The notes below the pieces were generated by a model, which was given only the letters and a program-made list of their open reading frames with translations, was not told the DNA's origin and searched no databases. The translations under genes were made by a program, and so were the position numbers. Shown in pieces: positions 60,087 to 64,000 of a DNA stretch of 64,000 bases (positions are counted from its first letter, which is position 1; the number at the start of each line of letters is the position of its first letter). This stretch comes from Bacillota bacterium. GTDB taxonomy: Bacteria > Bacillota_E > JAJZYS01 > JAJYTV01. The stretch is taken from positions 24,470-88,469 of the forward strand of contig JAJZVM010000013.1 of assembly GCA_021845645.1 (NCBI GenBank), in the 5' to 3' direction.

Positions 60087-60699
60087 ATGATCACTCCTCG
60101 TGAAGCAGCTCGCTATTTCCGGTCCTATGCGGCTACGGCGTCCAGGCACCCACTCAAGCCTGAAGTTACTGGATGGACGGCCCTTACTCAACCACCGTAA
60201 ATCCTAGTGGGCGACCTCACGCTGTCAGCGCCACTCGCCAAGGAAGGGCCTGTCTTCGATCCCGACCGACTTAGCGGGTGCGCGGACGTCATACGGTGAG
60301 ACCGAGGTAGGCCATCACATCAGAGTGTCCAGAACGACCCTGAGAGGCCCGTACCCTCCAGGGCCAATGTCGCGAAAGAAAGCACGTTCCTCGCCAGCCG
60401 CGATTCCTCCCCTGCGATAGGGCCGGGAGGACGAGGGCGATTCCGGCAAGCCGCTCTGGCAGGCGCATTGGACGAAGGCTTCGCCGCGCAGGGTCGTCAG
60501 GCATCCGTTGCATTCTGACCACCAGGTGGTCGAATATTGACCACTGCGCTGCCTAGGCAGCTTGCCGTGCCCTGCGACGCTGCCGGCACACGACGAGTTC
60601 TGCCCTGCATCTCGGGTGTCATCGGCGCTGCCGACGCACCCACCTGACGCGTGACATGGGCAACAACCGGTGGGGGTCCGTGCTCGCGCCGGCCTCCTC
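60087..60699. other. Gene-free region with a palindrome
   Basis: About 600 bp without a supported gene. A perfect palindrome GACCACC-A-GGTGGTC lies at 60517-60531, followed by TTGACCAC at 60537, an operator-like arrangement. It carries the promoter side of the CDF-type gene and the 3' side of the clpP-linked gene. Confidence 0.4.
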
Positions 60700-60987
60700 T
60701 CAGTCCGCCCGCGGCACCGGGGTCGTGCGGAATCCGACAGACCTGCCCTCCTCGCCGCTGGAGGCATCGACGCGCAGGATGGCGTGCCACGGCACACCCG
60801 TGCGGGTGCCGTCCCCCGTCTCGATCACGACGCCGAGCTCCGTCTCGGCCGTGAGGCGAATGGCGGTCAGGTGGCTGCCGTCCAGCAGGACGAACCTCAG
60901 CCTCGCATCCTCCCCGCCGGCCTCGCGCAGGGTGCGCAGGAGCTCGGGCGGAAAGGCGGGCCAGCTCGCGACAATTCCCCTCTCCAC
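60700..60987 (-). CDS. Small beta-rich protein coupled to clpP (possible Sm/SH3-like fold)
   Basis: 95 aa. GTG 60987 lies 1 base after the clpP stop, with GGGGGG upstream, so the two genes are co-translated. The sequence alternates short hydrophobic strands and turns (RFVLLDGSHLTAIRL, TELGVVIETGDGTRTGVPWH, AILRVDASSGE), a pattern like small Sm/SH3-type barrels; that is a judgement by eye. No catalytic motif. Possible adaptor, RNA-binding or ClpP-regulating protein; unknown. Confidence 0.6.
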   Translation of the reverse strand: MERGIVASWPAFPPELLRTLREAGGEDARLRFVLLDGSHLTAIRLTAETELGVVIETGDGTRTGVPWHAILRVDASSGEEGRSVGFRTTPVPRAD

Positions 60988-60988
60988 G

Positions 60989-61597
60989 TCAGTTCCCCCC
61001 TGCGAGAATCCCGTCGGCGAGCCCGTACGCAACAGCCCGCTCCGCGGGCAGCCAGAGGTCCCGCTCCATGTCGCGCGCCACCTCGTCCACCGGGCGCCCG
61101 GTGCGCTCCGCGAGCAGCCCTTGCAGGACCGTGCGCAGGCGCAGGGTCTCCTCCGCCTCGATGCGCAGGTCCGACGCGGTGGTGCGGCTGCCCGGCCCCT
61201 GCACCCACGGCTCGTGGATCATGATCGTGCTGTGCGGCAGGCAGAAGCGCTTCCCAGGTGCGCCGCAGGTCAGCACGACGGCAGCCGCGCTGGCGCAGAG
61301 GCCCATCGCGACGGTGCTCACCGGCGCGTGCAGGAGTCCCATCGTGTCGCAGATCGCGAGCGCCGCGTAGACGTCCCCGCCGGGCGACTGCAGGTAGAGG
61401 CGGATAGGCTCTTCTGGGTCCTCCGCCTCGAGGTAGAGCATCTGCGCCGTCACGAGTCCCGCCGACTGCTCGTCGATCGGCCCCGTGAGGCAGACGATGC
61501 GGTCGCGCAGCATGCGGGAGTAGAGATCGAAGGCGCGCTCGCCGTGCCCGGACTGCTCGATGACCATCGGAACCACGTCCATCCCCCCTGTGCGCAT
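60989..61597 (-). CDS. clpP: ClpP-family serine protease
   Basis: About 202 aa. Self-compartmentalising peptidase that degrades proteins delivered by Clp ATPases. VPMVIEQSGHGERAFDLYSR, LYLQSPGGDVYAALAICD, nucleophile Ser103 in GLCASAAAVVL, His128 in TIMIHEP, and Asp180 in MERDLWLPAERA complete the triad. The consensus GMAASMGA reads GLCASAAA, so it looks like a paralogue rather than the canonical ClpP. No clpX is adjacent; instead a 95-aa protein gene is coupled downstream. ATG 61597 has AGGAT upstream; ATG 61582 or 61567 are alternatives. Confidence 0.88.
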   Translation of the reverse strand: MRTGGMDVVPMVIEQSGHGERAFDLYSRMLRDRIVCLTGPIDEQSAGLVTAQMLYLEAEDPEEPIRLYLQSPGGDVYAALAICDTMGLLHAPVSTVAMGLCASAAAVVLTCGAPGKRFCLPHSTIMIHEPWVQGPGSRTTASDLRIEAEETLRLRTVLQGLLAERTGRPVDEVARDMERDLWLPAERAVAYGLADGILAGGN

Positions 61598-61675
61598 GCT
61601 ATCCTGTGGGCAAGGCGGGAGCCTGAAGACTCCCTCAAGGCATGCTCAAGACAATCTCCCCGGGAGGCGATGACG

Positions 61676-62053
61676 ATGGCCCTGAGGCTGCCGATCCTGG
61701 CCGAGGCCGAGGGACACGAGGCGCCGGCGCCGCGGCTCGGGGCCGTACGCTTCGGGCCGACCTATCTCGCGCCAGGGCTCCTCCTGGACGACGAGAGGCG
61801 CTCTCTCTGGCGCGACGAGGACGAGATCCTGCTTACCCCGACCGAGTACGACCTCCTGCGGCTGCTCTCCGAGGAATCCGGCCGCATCGTGGACGACGAC
61901 ACGCTGATCCGCCGCGTCTGGGGCGACGGCGCCGAAGTGGCGCCACAGACCCTCTACGCGCATGCTTCGTCCCTGCGCGCGAAACTGGGACAAAAGGCGC
62001 CGCTGCGCCGCCGCTACGGCCAGGGGTATCTTCTCGATCTGCCACGACGGTAG
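61676..62053 (+). CDS. Stand-alone winged-helix (Trans_reg_C/OmpR-type) protein
   Basis: 125 aa. The C-terminal ~90 residues match an OmpR/PhoB DNA-binding domain: EILLTPTEYDLLRLLSEESG, VDDDTLIRRVWGDGAEVAPQ, TLYAHASSLRAKLGQ, RRRYGQGYLLDL. There is no receiver domain; the N-terminal ~35 residues are Pro/Ala-rich. ATG 61676 is favoured because GGGAGG lies 8 bases upstream (ATG 61670 is too close). Divergent from clpP (start 61597), so possibly its regulator. Orphan regulators of this kind work without phosphorylation or respond through partners. Confidence 0.75.
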   Translation: MALRLPILAEAEGHEAPAPRLGAVRFGPTYLAPGLLLDDERRSLWRDEDEILLTPTEYDLLRLLSEESGRIVDDDTLIRRVWGDGAEVAPQTLYAHASSLRAKLGQKAPLRRRYGQGYLLDLPRR

Positions 62054-62079
62054 AGACGTCGGACAGGAACAGGCACGCG

Positions 62080-63015
62080 ATGCTGGAAAGACGTGCAGGG
62101 ATGTACGAACGAGATCCCCTTGCGAACCGCTTCGTCAAGGCCCGCTTCGGCGACCGAGCGCGAGACCTTGCGCCCCTTGCCGCGGGAGAGTGGTCCCGGG
62201 CCTACTCCCTCACGCTGGACGGGCACGAGGTGGTCATCCGTTTCGGCGCCTATCTCGACGACTTCGAGAAGGATCGCGTGATGGCCAGATACTCCTCAGC
62301 CGCCCTGCCCATCCCCAAGGTCCTTGAGGTCGGCGAGGCGGAGAGCGGCTTCTACGCCGTGTCCGAGCGCGTTTTGGGCACACCGCTCGATGATCTCGAC
62401 GAAAACGGGATGCGGACCTTGCTGCCGAGACTGCTGGATGCGCTCGAGGCGCTTCAGGAACTCAAGCCCATAGACCGTCACGGTTTCGGTCTATGGCGTT
62501 TGGACGGGACGGCTCCGAGTGGGACGTGGGCGGAGGCCCTGCTCACGGTGGCCGACCGCTCGGAGCGCATGGCAGGCTGGCGCGAGCGGCTTGACGCTTC
62601 TCCCCAGGACGCCCAGGTCTTCGACGCGGGCGTCGAGAAGCTGCGTCGGCTCGCGCTGCGGTTGCCGGACCTCCGGAGCATCGTCCACAGCGACCTCCTG
62701 AACCGCAATGTGCTGGTGGACGCCGGACGGTTGACCGGGGTGATCGACTGGGGCAACGCGCTCTACGGCGACCCGCTCTACGACATCGCCTGGCTGCTGT
62801 ACTGGTGGGCTTGGTATCCCGCTTGGCAAGGGATCGATCTGCAGGAGAGCCTGGACCGGCACTGGTATACGCATGAAGGCCCTCCCTCCGGGATGCAGGA
62901 GCGCCTTCTCTGCTACCTCATCCACATCGGCCTGGCTCACGTCGCCTACAGCGCGTTCAAGGAGCGCCCAGAGCATCTGAGACGCAACGCCGAGCAGCTC
63001 CTGACCTACCTCTAG
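62080..63015 (+). CDS. Aminoglycoside phosphotransferase-family kinase
   Basis: 311 aa (start ATG 62080; ATG 62101 also possible). Kinase-like fold: EVVIRFGAYLDDFEKDRVMA (N-lobe Lys region degenerate), AVSERVLGTPLDDLDE hinge, catalytic loop IVHSDLLNRNVLVDAG with the HxD and Asn, and metal-binding GVIDWGNALYGDPLYDIAWL. Closest in pattern to hygromycin-B/macrolide-type APH proteins. In environmental genomes such kinases often act on small metabolites, and drug resistance is not shown. Lies 27 bases after the winged-helix gene. Confidence 0.82.
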   Translation: MLERRAGMYERDPLANRFVKARFGDRARDLAPLAAGEWSRAYSLTLDGHEVVIRFGAYLDDFEKDRVMARYSSAALPIPKVLEVGEAESGFYAVSERVLGTPLDDLDENGMRTLLPRLLDALEALQELKPIDRHGFGLWRLDGTAPSGTWAEALLTVADRSERMAGWRERLDASPQDAQVFDAGVEKLRRLALRLPDLRSIVHSDLLNRNVLVDAGRLTGVIDWGNALYGDPLYDIAWLLYWWAWYPAWQGIDLQESLDRHWYTHEGPPSGMQERLLCYLIHIGLAHVAYSAFKERPEHLRRNAEQLLTYL

Positions 63016-63123
63016 GGATCTGGTGAAAAAGTCATTCCCATAACGCCGGACGCAGTAGCAACTCGCTCGTAGTCGCTCCGATGGGGCGCCTCTTTCAAAG
63101 AGCGGGCTTCTGGCTTCGAACTT

Positions 63124-63170
63124 TGGCACGCCCGGCAGGATTCAAACCTGCGACCTCTTGCTTCGTAGTC
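63124..63170 (-). other. 3' half of tRNA-Arg(ACG): probable attachment site
   Basis: The minus strand gives anticodon loop CTACGAA, GCAAG, variable loop AGGTC, T-arm GCAGG-TTTGAAT-CCTGC, acceptor strand CGGGCGT, discriminator G and CCA. No matching 5' half precedes it: the bases before the loop (TCAGA) cannot pair with GCAAG, and no D-arm is found. A bare 3' half is the usual scar where a tRNA-targeting integrase has duplicated its att core. The element would extend to higher coordinates, beyond the window. Confidence 0.7.
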
Positions 63171-63180
63171 TGATTTGGGC

Positions 63181-63424
63181 CGTTTATTCGGTTGAGCGGC
63201 AAATGCATGGAACGCTTGGGGTGTAGCGAAATCCCTTCTGGACGCGGGTTTCGCCAGCAGGGCGTCATGCATTTTGTGCATAGTCGTGAAAGCGCCGTAC
63301 AAAAGTATGGTCTTGTCGATTGTGTTTTCGGTATACTGGAACCACCTCATGGCATAGGCTAACGGCACGGCTACGCTCTGAGGAGGCATCGAGAGTGCTA
63401 CGGGATAGCGAGGTGAAACGAACG
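63181..63424. other. Lower-GC control region of the Phd-type antitoxin
   Basis: Visibly less GC-rich than the rest of the window. Contains hairpin GCGAAATCCC/GGGTTTCGC (63226-63254), a TGCA-rich dyad near 63267-63282, and a good -10 TATACT (63332-63337). No gene recognised. Confidence 0.45.
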
Positions 63425-63763
63425 ATGTCAGACTTGGTAGAACTGTTGCGGCCCAGTTACACCGACGAGGAACAGGTTCATGCGAAGCAAATGCAGAAGG
63501 GATATAACGTCCTTCGTGACCAGATGCGTACTCACGGACGGCTGGTGGTGACCGTGCACGGCCACCCTGAGGCCGTCATGCTGCCATATCAAGACTTAAA
63601 GATACTCTGGAATTTGGTCAACGACTTGTTGGAACGGGCCGAGAACAACAGCCTGGCCGCGTTGGCCGCAGAGCGGCTGAAGAATCAACGCAGCGAGCGC
63701 ATCCCTTTGGAGCAAGGGTTGGCGCAGATGCGCGACGCGATGCTGGGCTCGTCAGCTGAATGA
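63425..63763 (+). CDS. Phd/YefM-type antitoxin-like protein
   Basis: 112 aa. The core NVLRDQMRTHGRLVVTVHGH, PEAVMLPYQDLKILWNLV resembles Phd/YefM antitoxins (V-x-R-H-G-x-P-x-A-V-x-x-P-Y-x-x-x), which bind DNA at the N-terminus and the toxin at the C-terminus. Here the N-terminal part is longer and the C-terminus is helical (LEQGLAQMRDAMLG). ATG 63425 follows GAGGTGA. Its stop overlaps the ATG of a 58-codon ORF (ATGA), the place of a toxin gene. Located just inside the probable integrated element. Confidence 0.6.
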   Translation: MSDLVELLRPSYTDEEQVHAKQMQKGYNVLRDQMRTHGRLVVTVHGHPEAVMLPYQDLKILWNLVNDLLERAENNSLAALAAERLKNQRSERIPLEQGLAQMRDAMLGSSAE

Positions 63764-63936
63764 ACCTCGCCTTCTTGCCGGCCATCAACGTTGTTGATAT
63801 CCCTATGATCCGTCAGCGCGTCCCCATGGCTGCGCGGGACACCGTGTTCACGTCTATTGCCAGCGCCATGCGGACGCTGCCGCTAGACCCCACCAAGAGA
63901 GTACCGTTCCTAGAAACGCAGACATTCATATATTGA
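63760..63936 (+). CDS. Small ORF coupled to the antitoxin (unknown, possibly truncated toxin)
   Basis: 58 codons from ATG 63760, overlapping the antitoxin stop in ATGA, ending TGA 63934-63936. Begins MNLAFLPAINVVDIPMI and ends FLETQTFIY. It occupies the toxin position but shows no RelE, Doc or PIN motif. Composition is close to random, so it may be a relic or chance ORF. Confidence 0.35.
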   Translation: MNLAFLPAINVVDIPMIRQRVPMAARDTVFTSIASAMRTLPLDPTKRVPFLETQTFIY

Positions 63937-64000
63937 AGTCCGCATTGCGCCGGCCGAACAGCGTTGCCGACGACTAGCGTGCCGGGGAATCGCACCCCGG

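Noticed and set aside
63813..63995. 60-aa minus-strand ORF at the window end
   Set aside because: No ribosome binding site, no motif, and overlaps the antitoxin-coupled ORF; likely chance.
1..64000. CRISPR arrays, rRNA, complete tRNA, RNase P, SRP RNA, tmRNA
   Set aside because: Looked for regular repeats and conserved core words of these RNAs on both strands by eye; none found apart from the tRNA-Arg 3' half.

Overview
The window looks like chromosome from a high-GC, probably acid-adapted Firmicute, perhaps Sulfobacillus-, Thermaerobacter- or Symbiobacterium-like (inference). The evidence is strong GGAGG-type ribosome binding sites with frequent GTG starts, an RNA polymerase delta-factor gene (rpoE) directly upstream of pyrG, the clostridial-type pvlArgDC-speE-speB-argS operon, S-layer-homology (SLH) proteins, and two acid-type sedolisin (S53) peptidases. 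No complete insertion sequence, rRNA, complete tRNA or CRISPR array was seen.

Layout. 1-15.6 kb, all minus strand: a sedolisin running off the window edge and four tandem paralogous giant SLH/Ig-like cell-surface proteins, the most upstream behind a gene-free region of about 760 bp. 16.4-26.4 kb: a peptide or amide uptake and hydrolysis locus with three M20-family metallo-hydrolases, an MmgE/PrpD protein, a FolC/Mur-ligase-like protein with a degenerate hallmark motif, and a family-5 binding protein with two permeases but no ATPases. 26.5-28.6 kb: pyrG and rpoE separated by a terminator/attenuator. 28.7-31.8 kb: a truncated MFS gene, a beta-propeller protein and two divergent sets of chromate-resistance (ChrB-domain) genes. 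32-38.5 kb: a PAP2 phosphatase, a MacB-type ABC exporter with a double-length HlyD adaptor, and a divergent two-component system with direct repeats in the shared promoter region.

38.6-42.5 kb: a structured leader with a 76-aa ORF and terminator, a frameshifted thioredoxin-like gene, a second sedolisin without prodomain, and a decayed AlbA_2-type ATPase gene. 42.5-46.4 kb: polyamine operon (arginine to agmatine to putrescine, with spermidine synthase) translationally coupled to argS. 46.7-51.2 kb: a small membrane protein, an AbrB-PIN toxin-antitoxin pair, a decayed zone with an IS607-type remnant and a broken second copy of the PIN gene 3' end, then an AAA+ ATPase. 51.5-58.9 kb: a second uptake and hydrolysis operon (MoCo-sulfurase-like PLP enzyme, gamma-glutamyl-GABA hydrolase-like amidase, binding protein, two permeases, MocR-type regulator). 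58.9-63.0 kb: Fic/Doc remnant, CDF-type transporter, ClpP paralogue coupled to a small beta-rich protein, orphan winged-helix protein, APH-family kinase. 63.1 kb to the end: a 3'-half tRNA-Arg fragment that looks like an attachment site, followed by lower-GC DNA with a Phd-type antitoxin, probably the edge of an integrated element.

The strongest candidates for new biology are the FolC-like/M20/MmgE operon, the four-gene surface-protein array, the leader with small ORF at 38.7-39.2 kb, and the ClpP/small-protein pair.
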